The notes: generated from the letters alone by a model not told the origin. 64,000 bases of DNA from Thermoplasmata archaeon (GCA_022750435.1 JAKIVS010000002.1:143392-207391), one strand, 5' to 3'. Shown: positions 18,340-27,320, numbered from the stretch's first letter. Program-made: numbers and translations.

Positions 18340-19200
18340 TCACGGCGTCCGGGGCGTGAACTCGACCACGCTCATCCCGGCGCTCCCGAAGCACCGCTCG
18401 TTGCTGACCAAGCGGGCCCGGAACCGGTTCCCGAGGGCCCCGGCGAGGACGAAGTACGGTCCGAGACCCCCCTCGGGTTGGGCTTCGCGCCACTTGGCCC
18501 GGTCGAAGCCCGCCACCCCGTCGACGTCGCCGCGGAGGATCCGGTCGAGGATCTCCGCCTCGATCGCTTCCCCGTCCGGCCATCGGCGAGCGTCCGGTCC
18601 GAAGGAGAACTTCGAGAAGTTGTGCAAGATCTGTCCGGTCGCGACGAACGCCACCGAGCGGCCCGACGCTTCGGCGGCCCGGGCGATCGCTTCGCCCCAG
18701 CGTCGGTGTGCGGCCGGGTCGGCGAGCGAGAACGAGAGGGCCACCACGGGAATCTTGGCCGCAGGGGCCAACGGGGCCAAGGCGCTCCAGGCTCCATGGT
18801 CGAGGCCCCACTCCTCGCTCTCCTCGGCCGGGAGGCCCGACCGGAGCCCCTCCGCCACCAACCGGCGACCGAACACCGGGTCGCCGGCCGGCTCGTACCG
18901 GTGGCCGTAGAACGCCGGCGGGAAACCGGAGAAGTCCTCGAGGAACCTCGGGTGGGCGCTCACGTCGACGAGGAACTTCTCGCGCGACATCCGGTGGGGC
19001 GAGGCGACGACCAGGACGTCGGGGCGCACCCGTTCCTCCAGTCCAAGACCGCGGAGGGCCGCGACGGTCTCGGCCCCCCCGACGCCGAGGACCTCCGGTG
19101 CGATCAGGTTGGGCGCGTTCGGGGCGAACAACCCCCACACGACCCCGGCCCGGCCGGACGCGGGACGTGCGGGGGAAGCGGCGGCCCGCGACGTCGGCAC
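18340..19200 (-). CDS. Class III extradiol dioxygenase, LigB-like
   Basis: 286 residues from a GTG start. It resembles the LigB superfamily: an N-terminal GLFAPNAPNLI, VLVVASPHRM, a central LDHGAWSALAPL (the usual catalytic His is in this motif), and a late ATGQILHNFSKF. These enzymes cleave catechol rings with non-haem Fe(II); relatives include MEMO-type and AmmeMemoRadiSam proteins. The first iron-ligand pair is not the classical H-x-H, so activity is uncertain. It follows ribA by 45 nt on the same strand. Confidence 0.8.
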   Translation of the reverse strand: MPTSRAAASPARPASGRAGVVWGLFAPNAPNLIAPEVLGVGGAETVAALRGLGLEERVRPDVLVVASPHRMSREKFLVDVSAHPRFLEDFSGFPPAFYGHRYEPAGDPVFGRRLVAEGLRSGLPAEESEEWGLDHGAWSALAPLAPAAKIPVVALSFSLADPAAHRRWGEAIARAAEASGRSVAFVATGQILHNFSKFSFGPDARRWPDGEAIEAEILDRILRGDVDGVAGFDRAKWREAQPEGGLGPYFVLAGALGNRFRARLVSNERCFGSAGMSVVEFTPRTP

Positions 19201-19245
19201 GACCGGATCTCGGGGGTCCTCTCGGGGCGGGCCCAGGTCCGCGCC

Positions 19246-19974
19246 TCAGCCTTCGGAGGGGCCGGTTGCGGAATGGAGGCAATCGAGCTGTTCGCGGATC
19301 GGGGGCCACGGCGGCGCCGCCAGAAGGTGGCCCGCCTTCACCCGCTTCGTCTCCAGGTACTTGGCGTTGTGCGGGTTCGGCGAGACCTCGAGCGGAATCC
19401 GACCTTCGATCTTGACGCCGTGCACGCGGAGGTCGGCGATCTTCGCCGGATTGTTGGACATGAGCAGGATCGACCGGACGTCGAGCGCCTCCAACATCCC
19501 CGCGGCGACGGCGTAATCGCGTTCGTCGGCCCGGAAGCCGAGCGCCTCGTTCGCCTCGATGGTGTCGAGCCCCAGCTCTTGCAGCCGGTAGGCCTTGATC
19601 TTGTTCCCGAGGCCAATCCCTCGGCCCTCCTGGCGAAGGTAGAGCAACACGCCCGCGCCGCGGGCGAGAAGTTGCTCGAGCGCGAGCTCGAGCTGCTCGC
19701 GGCAGTCGCACCGCAGGGAACCGAACACGTCCCCCGTCAGGCACTCCGAATGGAGCCGGACCGGGACCTGTTCCTTGCCCGCGACGTCGCCGAGCACCAG
19801 CGCGGCGTGCTCTTTCCCGTCCCCGGGGCTCTGAAAGGCGACGACCTCGAAGTCGCCGAACCGGCTCGGGAGGTCGGCGACGGCGACCACTCGGACCCCA
19901 TGCTGCGATCCCCGCGGGGGCGGGCCTTCCGACGGGTGCAACATGTCTTCCAGCGACGGTTTCGGCACTCCCAT
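19246..19974 (-). CDS. ribA: GTP cyclohydrolase II
   Basis: 242 residues from the ATG at 19974; the frame also opens at 20049, but the extra 25 residues look unconserved. Conserved features are VRLHSECLTGDVFGSLRCDC (zinc ligands in the Cys-rich part), YLRQEGRGIGLGNKIKAY with the catalytic Arg/Tyr region, and DTIEANEALGF. It opens GTP to 2,5-diamino-6-ribosylamino-pyrimidinone phosphate, the first step of riboflavin synthesis. It is a stand-alone RibA without the DHBP synthase domain. This bacterial-type enzyme is less usual in archaea, which often use ArfA-type cyclohydrolase III. Confidence 0.93.
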   Translation of the reverse strand: MGVPKPSLEDMLHPSEGPPPRGSQHGVRVVAVADLPSRFGDFEVVAFQSPGDGKEHAALVLGDVAGKEQVPVRLHSECLTGDVFGSLRCDCREQLELALEQLLARGAGVLLYLRQEGRGIGLGNKIKAYRLQELGLDTIEANEALGFRADERDYAVAAGMLEALDVRSILLMSNNPAKIADLRVHGVKIEGRIPLEVSPNPHNAKYLETKRVKAGHLLAAPPWPPIREQLDCLHSATGPSEG

Positions 19975-20178
19975 GGAAGCCCCTGCGGATGCAGGCGACC
20001 GAACGGACGACCACAGCTCCTCTTGACGATTTGCTGACGCGGGGCCCACTACGACAACGGCCTCCCACCGTCGACCGGGCGCATGGGACCTGCGGGATGT
20101 CGACCGCGGGGCGGAGACCCCCAGTTCGGCGACTCGAACGGGGTGGCCCCGGGAGGAGCGCGGGGCGACCCGACCACT

Positions 20179-21066
20179 CTAGGCGGGGGAACCGGGCACG
20201 GCCGCGGGGCCCGGACGGCGAACCCGACGACGGCCCCCGCTCGCGGGGTCGGAGGGAAACTCGGAGCGGAGCAGGAGGTCGAGAAGTCGGTCGTGCTTCC
20301 GCTCGTCCGACACCATGCTCTCCCACAGGATCCGCATGACTCCGCCGAACCGCTCTCCCGGGTCCCCCGCGGAGCTCTCCTCGGCGGCGTGCTCCCGGGC
20401 GATGAGGCGGCGGACGTCGGCGCGGGTGATTCCGGAGGGAACCGTCCGCGAGATCCCGCGGTCGAGGTAGGCGGCCAAGGCGGCCACGATCTCCGCGTGC
20501 CGGAGGCTGTCGGAGGCGATCTGGCGGAACACCGCCCGCGTCAGTTCGTCGCGCGAGCGTTGCGCAAGGCGCATGCATTCGGTGACGGCGGCCTGCTCCC
20601 CGGCGATCCGGTGGTGGATCCAGGCCGCATCCCCCCGTCGGGTCTGGGCGCTCGACGGCTCGGTGGGCGATCCGCCCCGGCGGCGTTTCCCGGTCGTTCC
20701 CGAGAGCTCCATCGCCGTCTCGAGCAGCGCGGCCGTCGCCGTGTGGCTCCCCTTCGCGGTGACGAGCCGCTGGGCCGCCTTGCGGACGACGCCGCGGACG
20801 CGCTCGTCGGATTCGAAGGCGGTGAGAGCACCGCGCAGGCGCTTTCCGGAGAGGTACTGCGAGACGGCGGACGGCACGAGGCCGAGGGCCTCCGCCGCCT
20901 GTCGCTCGGAGAGGCCGAACCCCTCCACGAGTTCCCGCGCGATCAGTCCCTGGGCGACCTGGACCCACTGGCCCGCGGACGGCGCACCCGACGGCACGGG
21001 GGGCGGAGCGGGGCGAGATTCATAGGGTCTGCTCCCCGAATCACGCGGGTGTTCACACTGTGACAT
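20179..21066 (-). CDS. HTH regulator fused to a ferritin-like domain
   Basis: 295 residues. An N-terminal helix-turn-helix (about 38-80) contains LSERQAAEALGLVPSAVSQYLSG. After a linker, residues about 148-275 form four helices with ferritin/rubrerythrin-type carboxylate and His ligands: an early Glu in IAGEQAAV, DSLRHAEI in helix 2, a Glu pair in AREHAAEES, and SDERKHDRLL in helix 4. This is a di-iron four-helix bundle pattern. It is divergent from a ZIP metal transporter, so a metal- or peroxide-sensing repressor is the natural inference. The inverted repeat at 21076-21090 is a candidate operator. Confidence 0.82.
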   Translation of the reverse strand: MSQCEHPRDSGSRPYESRPAPPPVPSGAPSAGQWVQVAQGLIARELVEGFGLSERQAAEALGLVPSAVSQYLSGKRLRGALTAFESDERVRGVVRKAAQRLVTAKGSHTATAALLETAMELSGTTGKRRRGGSPTEPSSAQTRRGDAAWIHHRIAGEQAAVTECMRLAQRSRDELTRAVFRQIASDSLRHAEIVAALAAYLDRGISRTVPSGITRADVRRLIAREHAAEESSAGDPGERFGGVMRILWESMVSDERKHDRLLDLLLRSEFPSDPASGGRRRVRRPGPAAVPGSPA

Positions 21067-21075
21067 TTGCGCGCA

Positions 21076-21107
21076 CCGGCATCACGCCGGAGCAGAGGTT
21101 ATGAACC
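21076..21107. promoter_or_regulatory. Divergent promoter with inverted repeat between regulator and ZIP transporter
   Basis: CCGGC-ATCAC-GCCGG (21076-21090) sits between the two start codons, beside a TATA-like ggttatgaa (21098-21106) that is about 32 nt before the ZIP ATG. A second small dyad, TCACA-C-TGTGA (21053-21063), overlaps the first codons of the regulator. Either could be an autoregulatory site. Confidence 0.45.
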
Positions 21108-21134
21108 GTACTCCGTAGGCGCCCCCGTCCTCGC

Positions 21135-21899
21135 ATGCTCGGGTTCCTCGAGTTCGTCCTCCTGTCCGCCGTGATGGGACTCTCGATCTTCCTCTCCCTG
21201 CCCATCGTCCTGCATCCCCGCTCGGGCGGTCGGATCGGCGTCGTGCTCAACGCCGCGGCGATCGGGATCCTCCTGTTCCTCCTCGCCGATATCTTCAGCG
21301 ATGTGGCGCCCCTGATCGCGAGCCCGACCACGGCGTTCCTGACCGTCCCCTCGCGGGACGTGGCGTTCGCCGTGCCGTTCGTGCTCGCCTTTCTCGTCCT
21401 GGTCCTGATCGACGACTCGCGGGGACGCACCCGCGCAGTCTCCCCCGCGTGGACCGCCTTCGTCATCGCGGTCGGGATGGGACTTCAGAACCTGTCGGAG
21501 GGCCTGGTCTTCGGGTCCGCATGGGCCGCCGGCGCGGTCGGTCTGCTCGCCGTCGTCTTCACCGGCTTCCTCCTCCAGAACATCACCGAGGGGTTCCCCA
21601 TCGCCGCCCCGTACCTCGGGGCCGAGCGGAAGCCGCTCGGGCTCCTCATCACCCTGTTCCTCGTCGGAGGGCTTCCGACGATCGTCGGGGGCATTCTCGG
21701 GTACTTCTACAACTCCGCGGTCCTCGACCTCGCCTTCGACGGCGCGGCGATGGGCGCCATCGCCTACGTGCTCCTCCCGATGCTGAAGGCGGCGTTCCGA
21801 CCCGCCGACACGCCGGAGAAGACGGCGCAGCGCCTCCGGCTGCTCTACTTCGGCGTTCTCGCCGGGTTCTTGCTCGGGTTCCTCGTCAACGCGGTCTGA
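21135..21899 (+). CDS. ZIP-family metal transporter
   Basis: 254 residues with about eight transmembrane helices. The two metal-site helices read GLQNLSEGLVFG and LLQNITEGFPIAAP, matching the (H/Q)N-xx-EG pattern of GufA-type ZIP proteins, but with Gln where the fourth-helix motif usually has His. It probably imports or equilibrates Zn, Fe or Mn. Divergent from the HTH-ferritin regulator, which probably controls it. Confidence 0.88.
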   Translation: MLGFLEFVLLSAVMGLSIFLSLPIVLHPRSGGRIGVVLNAAAIGILLFLLADIFSDVAPLIASPTTAFLTVPSRDVAFAVPFVLAFLVLVLIDDSRGRTRAVSPAWTAFVIAVGMGLQNLSEGLVFGSAWAAGAVGLLAVVFTGFLLQNITEGFPIAAPYLGAERKPLGLLITLFLVGGLPTIVGGILGYFYNSAVLDLAFDGAAMGAIAYVLLPMLKAAFRPADTPEKTAQRLRLLYFGVLAGFLLGFLVNAV

Positions 21900-21920
21900 G
21901 CGGCCCGACGGGCGCCGTGT

Positions 21921-23759
21921 CTACCGGGAGAACGACGGTCCACTGGACCGGGCGGGGCTCGACGCCCCGGAAGCCGCCACGCGGGCCGGAGCCGCCCGCT
22001 TGGTCGCCATCGGGAGGCGCGTGTCGACCGGCGGGTGCAGCGGGTCGGCGAAGCGTCCCCGCAGCCAGTGGCGCACGTCGGAGAGGTACATGTTGCCGTA
22101 CGGGCACGCTCCGACGCAATCCCCGACGCCGCAGCACTTCGCACTCCGGAACTCTCCCTTCGCCCGGAAGTGCTGCGGCATGTCGATGAGGCCGACCGGG
22201 CACGCCTTCGCGCATTCCACGGTCGTGCACGCCTGGCAGACGGCGCGGTCCTTCACCTTGAGCTTGAAGAAACTGACCTTGGTGAACAGTTGGCTGAAGG
22301 AGCCCCAATGGCAGAACCCCGTCGTGACGCAGTTGTAGTTCCCGACGTACGGGATCGACACGAACATCACGAACCAGAGCGCGCCGAAGTACAGCTCGAA
22401 CGGGAGCATGGCCGAGTCGAAGTCGTTGTTCTGGAACTCGACGCCCGGGAGCAGGTGCAGGTACGGGAGGAACGACGTGCCGAACAGGGAGACGAGCGCG
22501 AGGCCCGAGGCGACCGAGTAGGCGGTGGAGAAATTGCTGCCGAGGAAGATCTTGCCGATCCGGGAGGTCCGGTTGAACGACCGCATCTCGTGGATCGTCG
22601 CCGCCTGGTACATGATGGCGGCCCCGCACATCACCGAGCAGAGCGCCCGGCGCCCGAACAGGACCGTCAGGATCCCGACGGAGAGGTACATCAGCAGGAT
22701 CGCGCCGAAGAACGTCGGGGCGAACGGTCCACCGGTCCGGATCCCCATCCCCCAGCCGATCACGGGGATGTTGGCGAGCAGCGAGTTGCTCACGAGCGGG
22801 GTCTTCGTCCAGAAGCTCGGGATGTAGACGACCGCGACCGCGTAGACCCCGATCATGAGGCCCAGTCGGGCCTTCTGCTCGCGCTCGCGCGTCTCGCGGA
22901 TCTTCAGGACCACGAGGGAGCCCATCTCGGCTCCCATGAGGATGAGGAACCATGCGGACACCGTGGTGCCCGCGATGAACCAGAGGGCATCGAACAGGGC
23001 GTTCGGCACCGCCATCGCGCCGACCCCGGTATAGGCGAGGAACGGGAACTGGGCGAGGTAGACCCGGCCGTAGATCGCGACGTCGAGCGCCGCGCCGAGG
23101 AACAGCTCCGCGAGGAAGATCGCGCAGAGCATCTGGAACGCCCAGAACGGCTTCATCAGCCAGGAGAACCGGTCGTTGTCCTCCAGGGCGGGAGGCCGCA
23201 CGGCGACGGAGAGGAACACGAACGTCTCGGCGAGCGCCGCGAGGGCGACGACGAGCGGGCTCTGGAACACGACCCAGAGGAGGAGGCCGAAGCCCGCCAG
23301 GGTTCCCGCGGCCGCGAGCCGCACCATCAGGCGAGCGACCGGAACGTGGAGCTGCTTGTTCCGGTACATGAACAGCATCAGGAAGACGAACTGGGCCACG
23401 AGGACGAGGCTCGCGGCGAGCACGGCGGGAAGCGTCCAGGCCGGCGCGACGACGGCGGCGGCCGACAGGGCGACCACCGCGGGTGGGCAGAGGAGCAAGG
23501 TCCGCCACTCGCTGGCGAGGGTGCGGATCGACAGCAGCCACATCGCCCCCATGACGACGGCGAGGGGAGCGAGGAAGTACGGCGATCCCAGCGCAGCACC
23601 GGCCGCCTCGGACCCTCCGAGGGGGAGGGTGCCCGTCACGGTCCGGGCGACCCACGCGGCGAGGAAGGTCGCGCCCCCGACGAGGGCGAGGAAGAGAGGC
23701 GCCTCGAAGGTCGGACGGATCCGGGCAGCCTTCGACCGAAGGACCACCATCGTGGCCAC
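21921..23759 (-). CDS. Polytopic membrane protein with NapH-like 4Fe-4S domain
   Basis: 612 residues from a GTG start. About 12-14 hydrophobic segments cover residues 10-480. Cys motifs follow: LCSVMC, NCVTTGFCHWG, then two ferredoxin-type clusters CQACTTVECAKACPVG and CCGVGDCVGACPYG. The Cys pattern and placement recall NapH/RdxA-type membrane ferredoxins, but with far more helices than the usual four or five. It probably moves electrons between a membrane quinone pool and a soluble partner. In-frame codons upstream of 23759 remain open but offer no standard start. The adjacent PstS-like gene is upstream on the same strand. Confidence 0.8.
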   Translation of the reverse strand: MATMVVLRSKAARIRPTFEAPLFLALVGGATFLAAWVARTVTGTLPLGGSEAAGAALGSPYFLAPLAVVMGAMWLLSIRTLASEWRTLLLCPPAVVALSAAAVVAPAWTLPAVLAASLVLVAQFVFLMLFMYRNKQLHVPVARLMVRLAAAGTLAGFGLLLWVVFQSPLVVALAALAETFVFLSVAVRPPALEDNDRFSWLMKPFWAFQMLCAIFLAELFLGAALDVAIYGRVYLAQFPFLAYTGVGAMAVPNALFDALWFIAGTTVSAWFLILMGAEMGSLVVLKIRETREREQKARLGLMIGVYAVAVVYIPSFWTKTPLVSNSLLANIPVIGWGMGIRTGGPFAPTFFGAILLMYLSVGILTVLFGRRALCSVMCGAAIMYQAATIHEMRSFNRTSRIGKIFLGSNFSTAYSVASGLALVSLFGTSFLPYLHLLPGVEFQNNDFDSAMLPFELYFGALWFVMFVSIPYVGNYNCVTTGFCHWGSFSQLFTKVSFFKLKVKDRAVCQACTTVECAKACPVGLIDMPQHFRAKGEFRSAKCCGVGDCVGACPYGNMYLSDVRHWLRGRFADPLHPPVDTRLPMATKRAAPARVAASGASSPARSSGPSFSR

Positions 23760-23893
23760 CAGAGCGAGCGCTACGCCGGCGACGAGGGTCGCCGCCGCCG
23801 CGGCGTCGACCGCACTCGAGGGCAGCGTCTGGAGTCTCCCGACACGCCGGCGTGTCCGCCGGATCGATGTCGGGTAGAAATCGTCGGACGGCG

Positions 23894-23900
23894 TATAAAT
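23894..23900 (-). promoter_or_regulatory. TATA box upstream of the Fe-S membrane protein
   Basis: ATTTATA on the minus strand, in the 162-nt gap between the PstS-like stop (23922) and the GTG at 23759. It is the strongest TATA-like element in this gap, and the only downstream gene is the Fe-S protein. The implied leader is about 110 nt. Confidence 0.45.
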
Positions 23901-23921
23901 ACGTAGTCGCCGGACCGGGGC

Positions 23922-25277
23922 TTAGGTGGGGCGGATATAGGGGCGGAGACCGCCCGCGACCGGACCCGGGTCGCCTCGGGGCCGGAGGTACGGCTCGTAG
24001 TTGCCGCCGTCCTTGTCCTTGTCGATGTCCGACGTGAGATGGATGCCGTGGTAGTTCAGCAGCTCGAGGATCTGGATGTCCGAGGTCGCCTGGGGTTGCG
24101 GCAACGGGACGTACGCGAGGGCGGCCGTCGTGTTCGCGCCGTGCAGCGAGACCCAGAAAAAGAAGTACGCAAGCCAGTCGGCCGAGCTGTACGTGAGCGT
24201 CGGGCCGTACGCCTCGCCGAGGTCGGCGTAGGTGATGAGGTAGGCGAACGTCGAGAGGGGATAGGCACCGGGCGCCGCAGAATCGAGGAGGGAGACCCCG
24301 GCCCAGCTCGCGTTGCCGACCGGAAGGCTGGTGTTCAAGGGCGCCGCGGCGGCCACGCTTCCAGGGTTGGGCCCGACATAACCGCCGGCTCCGTCGGGGA
24401 GCTCGGCCATGGGAGCCGCCGCGCCCGTCGCCGCGGGCCAGGAGACGTAGCCAACCGCCCCGGACTGCGACGCCAGGGAGGCCAACAGCGCCGGCTCCGA
24501 GGACGCGGAGGATCCCACCGGCCACACCGGGTTCTGGCCCGCCGCGGTGGCGGAGTTCCACGACCCGTTCTGGCCGGCCAAGTACTCCGAGAACAGGCGC
24601 GTCGTTCCCCCGAGGTCGGTTTGGTGGAGGGGGTGAATCCCCACGCCCGCGGGTAGCGAGACCCCAGGATTGAGGGCGGCGATGGCCGGGTCGTTCCACT
24701 GGGTGACCGCGCCCAGGTAGACCGAGGCCAGCACGCCCCCGTCGAGATGGAGACCGCTCCCGACGCCGGGCACGTTGTAAACGACGGCCACCGCATCGAG
24801 GGCGACGGGCAAGGTCAGAACCGGGGCGGGCAGGGCCTTCCACTCGGTGGCGTTGAGCGGTACGTCGGTGGCGAGGTACTGGACCGTCCGATTCTCGAGC
24901 GCCCCGACGCCTCCGTGGAGGGCGGATGCGTTGAACGCGATCTGGTAGCAGCCGCTCGTGTGTCCGAGAGTCGTCGCCCAGGCGGAGACGATCGGGGTGA
25001 CGGACGTCGGGCCGGTTCCCTCGAGGGTCAACGCGTTCGGGCACGGCGGTGGACCGCTTCCGGCGGCGGCCGCGAACCAGCCGGCGTACCACCCGAATCC
25101 GATGGCGGCGAGGACCAGGACGGCGATGATGGCCACCGCCTGCCAGATCTCCTTCGAGCCGGTGCGGGCGGGGAGGAGCGCCTCGAGCTCCTCGGCGGTC
25201 AGGTCGTCGTCGGCTGGCTCCGGCGACGGGACCGGGGCGGGGGAACTCTCCGAGGCCGCGGGAGTTTCGTCGGACAC
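23922..25277 (-). CDS. Membrane-anchored PstS-like (phosphate-type) solute-binding protein
   Basis: 451 residues from GTG 25277; TTG 25286 is an alternative. An acidic, Pro-rich cytosolic N-terminus precedes one transmembrane helix (about 43-66). The ectodomain has the PstS/PBP-like type II binding-protein pattern: LEGTGPTSVTPIVSAWA near the start, LPVALDAVAVVYNVPG, YLGAVTQWNDPAIAALNPG, and TRLFSEYLAG. Canonical PstS has similar segments. No PstC, PstA or PstB genes are nearby, so it is an orphan; the usual lipobox is absent. Phosphate binding is likely but not certain. Confidence 0.83.
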   Translation of the reverse strand: MSDETPAASESSPAPVPSPEPADDDLTAEELEALLPARTGSKEIWQAVAIIAVLVLAAIGFGWYAGWFAAAAGSGPPPCPNALTLEGTGPTSVTPIVSAWATTLGHTSGCYQIAFNASALHGGVGALENRTVQYLATDVPLNATEWKALPAPVLTLPVALDAVAVVYNVPGVGSGLHLDGGVLASVYLGAVTQWNDPAIAALNPGVSLPAGVGIHPLHQTDLGGTTRLFSEYLAGQNGSWNSATAAGQNPVWPVGSSASSEPALLASLASQSGAVGYVSWPAATGAAAPMAELPDGAGGYVGPNPGSVAAAAPLNTSLPVGNASWAGVSLLDSAAPGAYPLSTFAYLITYADLGEAYGPTLTYSSADWLAYFFFWVSLHGANTTAALAYVPLPQPQATSDIQILELLNYHGIHLTSDIDKDKDGGNYEPYLRPRGDPGPVAGGLRPYIRPT

Positions 25278-25344
25278 GGGAGCCAAGCGTTCTAGCGAGG
25301 GGACCGTACTAAACCCTCTCGGCGGAACGGCAGGTCCCCCGGTC

Positions 25345-25824
25345 TCAGGCCGGGAACCACTCCGCCACGTCGAACGTCCCGACCGCGCGGGCCCCGTGGG
25401 CCGTGCCGGAGGAGGCTCCCGCCTCCCCCCGTCGTCCCCGAAGGAACGCCCGGGTCTTCTCGCGGTGGCAGCGGTGGCAGAGCGTCTGCAGGTTCGCCGG
25501 GTCGAGGGGGGCCCCCCCGCGGGCGATCTCGACGATGTGGTCCACTTCGAGCTGCGGACGGCGATACCGCCGATGGCACGCCTGGCAGGTGAACCGGTCC
25601 CGGTGGAACGCGTAGGTCCGGGCGGCGTCCCAGAAGTAGCCGCCCTGGAACCGCCATTGGCAGAGCCGGGAACAATAGGGAGTGCGGCGGGACTCGAGGG
25701 TCGCGTGGCAGGCGACGCAGCGGCGGGCGAGCCGGGCCTCGCGCTTGAGGCGGGTCCCTTCCGAGAACCACCGGGCCGAATCCCGGATCAGCCGGGACGG
25801 GCGGGTCGACCGCAGGCTCACCAC
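25345..25824 (-). CDS. HNH endonuclease domain protein
   Basis: About 159 residues from GTG 25824 (GTG 25821 also fits). A TATA-like aagatattt (25849-25857) is about 29 nt upstream, which excludes the much longer open frame that runs back over the neighbouring gene. The N-terminal half has a Cys4-type zinc site (CVACHATL, YCSRLC). The C-terminal half is an HNH domain: CQACHRRYRR, LEVDHIVEIARGG, NLQTLCHRCHREKT. It could be a stand-alone nuclease or a remnant of a mobile intron or intein. No flanking repeats are visible. Confidence 0.82.
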   Translation of the reverse strand: MVSLRSTRPSRLIRDSARWFSEGTRLKREARLARRCVACHATLESRRTPYCSRLCQWRFQGGYFWDAARTYAFHRDRFTCQACHRRYRRPQLEVDHIVEIARGGAPLDPANLQTLCHRCHREKTRAFLRGRRGEAGASSGTAHGARAVGTFDVAEWFPA

Positions 25825-25963
25825 CGCCGTGACTTCGTCCGGCGGTCGAAATATCTTGCCTTCCAGCGGACCCGGCGGGTCGCACCGACGGGAGGGGGTG
25901 GCCCGATGGGGCGGTGAGTCGGAGGCGAGGAGGTTTTCTTTCTGCCGGCCCGACGCGGGAGCG

Positions 25964-26926
25964 ATGTCGTTCCCGCTGGGGGAGTGGATCGATGCCCGGG
26001 AGCACCTCCCCCACAACCTGGGTTCGAGCGGAATGAAGGGCTCCCTCCGCTCCCTCGCCACGACGCTGCGCCATCTTCCGCCGTCCGACCCCGACCAACT
26101 TCGCCGGCGGCTGGCCCACGGCGTCGGGGTACCGGCCGACGCCCTCTTCCTGACCCACGGGGCCAGCGAAGGGAATGCCCTCGTGCTGCACCACCTCGCG
26201 CGCGAGCTCCGCGACGCGCTCGGCCGCCGGCCGCGGCTGCGCGTCGAACGGCCGGAGTATCCCCCCATCCCCGACACCGCCGTCCTCGCCGGGTTCGCCG
26301 TCGTCCCGGGGGACCGGACGGCCGACGCGGCGGCGCTCTCGGCCCCGAGGAACCCTCTCGGGACCCCCGTAGGACCCGGGGAGCTCCACGAGCTTGGCGA
26401 CGGGATGCGGGCGCTGCTCGTGGACGAGACGTTCCGGGAGTTCCGGGACCGTCCCTCGGCGGCGGCTGCCCGGCGTCCCGGCCTCTGGACCACGGGAACG
26501 TTCACCAAGGCGTACGGAGCCGACGAGATCCGGGTCGGCTACGTCGTCGCCCCTCCGGAGGGGGTCGAATCGTTCGCCCGCTTCCACGGACTCGCGACGG
26601 ACCGGGTGGCCGCCCACTCCGTCGCGGCCGCCCTCGCCATTCTCCGCGACCGGCGGACGATCCTCGCCGAGGTGCGCGGGATCTTTCGTGCGAACGAGCG
26701 CGCCCTCCGCGCCGCGTTCCCCGACCTCCCTCCCCTCGGTGCGCCCGTCTGGCTCGACCGTGGGGTCGACGGGGACCGTCTCGCCCGACGGGCCGAACGG
26801 GCGGGGGTGCTCGTGTCCCCGGGTTCGTTCTTCGGGGCTCCCCGGTCGGTGCGGATCACCCTCACGCGGCGGACGTTTCCCGCCGACCTCGCGGCGTACC
26901 TCGCCGTCCGGCGGACCCTGCGTTAG
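25964..26926 (+). CDS. PLP-dependent class I/II aminotransferase
   Basis: 320 residues, shorter than typical fold-type I enzymes (about 360-400). It has an N-terminal LPHNLGSSG region, LFLTHGASEGNALVLHHLA, ALLVDETFREF with the conserved Asp, and TGTFTKAYGADEIRVGYVV with the PLP-binding Lys. It ends with the Arg-containing VRITLTRRTFPADL. It is related to HisC/CobD-type aminotransferases. No pathway partners adjoin it, so the substrate is open. Its stop overlaps the convergent small gene at 26923 by 4 nt. Confidence 0.85.
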   Translation: MSFPLGEWIDAREHLPHNLGSSGMKGSLRSLATTLRHLPPSDPDQLRRRLAHGVGVPADALFLTHGASEGNALVLHHLARELRDALGRRPRLRVERPEYPPIPDTAVLAGFAVVPGDRTADAAALSAPRNPLGTPVGPGELHELGDGMRALLVDETFREFRDRPSAAAARRPGLWTTGTFTKAYGADEIRVGYVVAPPEGVESFARFHGLATDRVAAHSVAAALAILRDRRTILAEVRGIFRANERALRAAFPDLPPLGAPVWLDRGVDGDRLARRAERAGVLVSPGSFFGAPRSVRITLTRRTFPADLAAYLAVRRTLR

Positions 26927-27210
26927 GGCTCGAACGGGGGCGGACCGGAGTCCCGCAGGGCCGACGCGACGCCGCGACGGACGGACGCGAGTCGTTCCGC
27001 GGGGACGACCTTCGACGGGGTCGGGGGCGCTCCCGCCCGCTCCTTCAGGAACGTCTGGGCGAACCGCAGGGCGCTCTCGCGGTCGACTTCGTGGACCATG
27101 AGGAATCCGCGGGCGAGTTCGGTGAGAACCGCGCGCGGCGGAATGACCTCGTCGAGCGGCAGCGTGGTCCACGCCTGCCGTCGACCGGGTACCGGTGGCG
27201 TTGAGGACAT
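26923..27210 (-). CDS. Small protein, function unknown
   Basis: 95 residues, soluble, mixed alpha-type composition (ELARGFLMVHEVDRESALRF). A TATA-like cgcttaaac at about 27236-27244 is about 30 nt upstream of its ATG, supporting a leaderless gene. Not recognised. Confidence 0.55.
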   Translation of the reverse strand: MSSTPPVPGRRQAWTTLPLDEVIPPRAVLTELARGFLMVHEVDRESALRFAQTFLKERAGAPPTPSKVVPAERLASVRRGVASALRDSGPPPFEP

Positions 27211-27320
27211 CCCGGCTCGTCGAGCGCCGGTTCCTCGCTTAAACCCGGGGGGTCCACTCGACCACGCTCCGCGTGGCGAGGGCCGCCAAGCCTTTTGGAC
27301 CCGCCCGTGTTCGACCCCGC

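Noticed and set aside
21886..25092. Minus-strand open frame of 1,068 codons
   Set aside because: It overlaps the Fe-S membrane protein and PstS-like genes in another phase, and its translation is Arg/Pro/Gly-rich, the usual shadow in a GC-rich genome.
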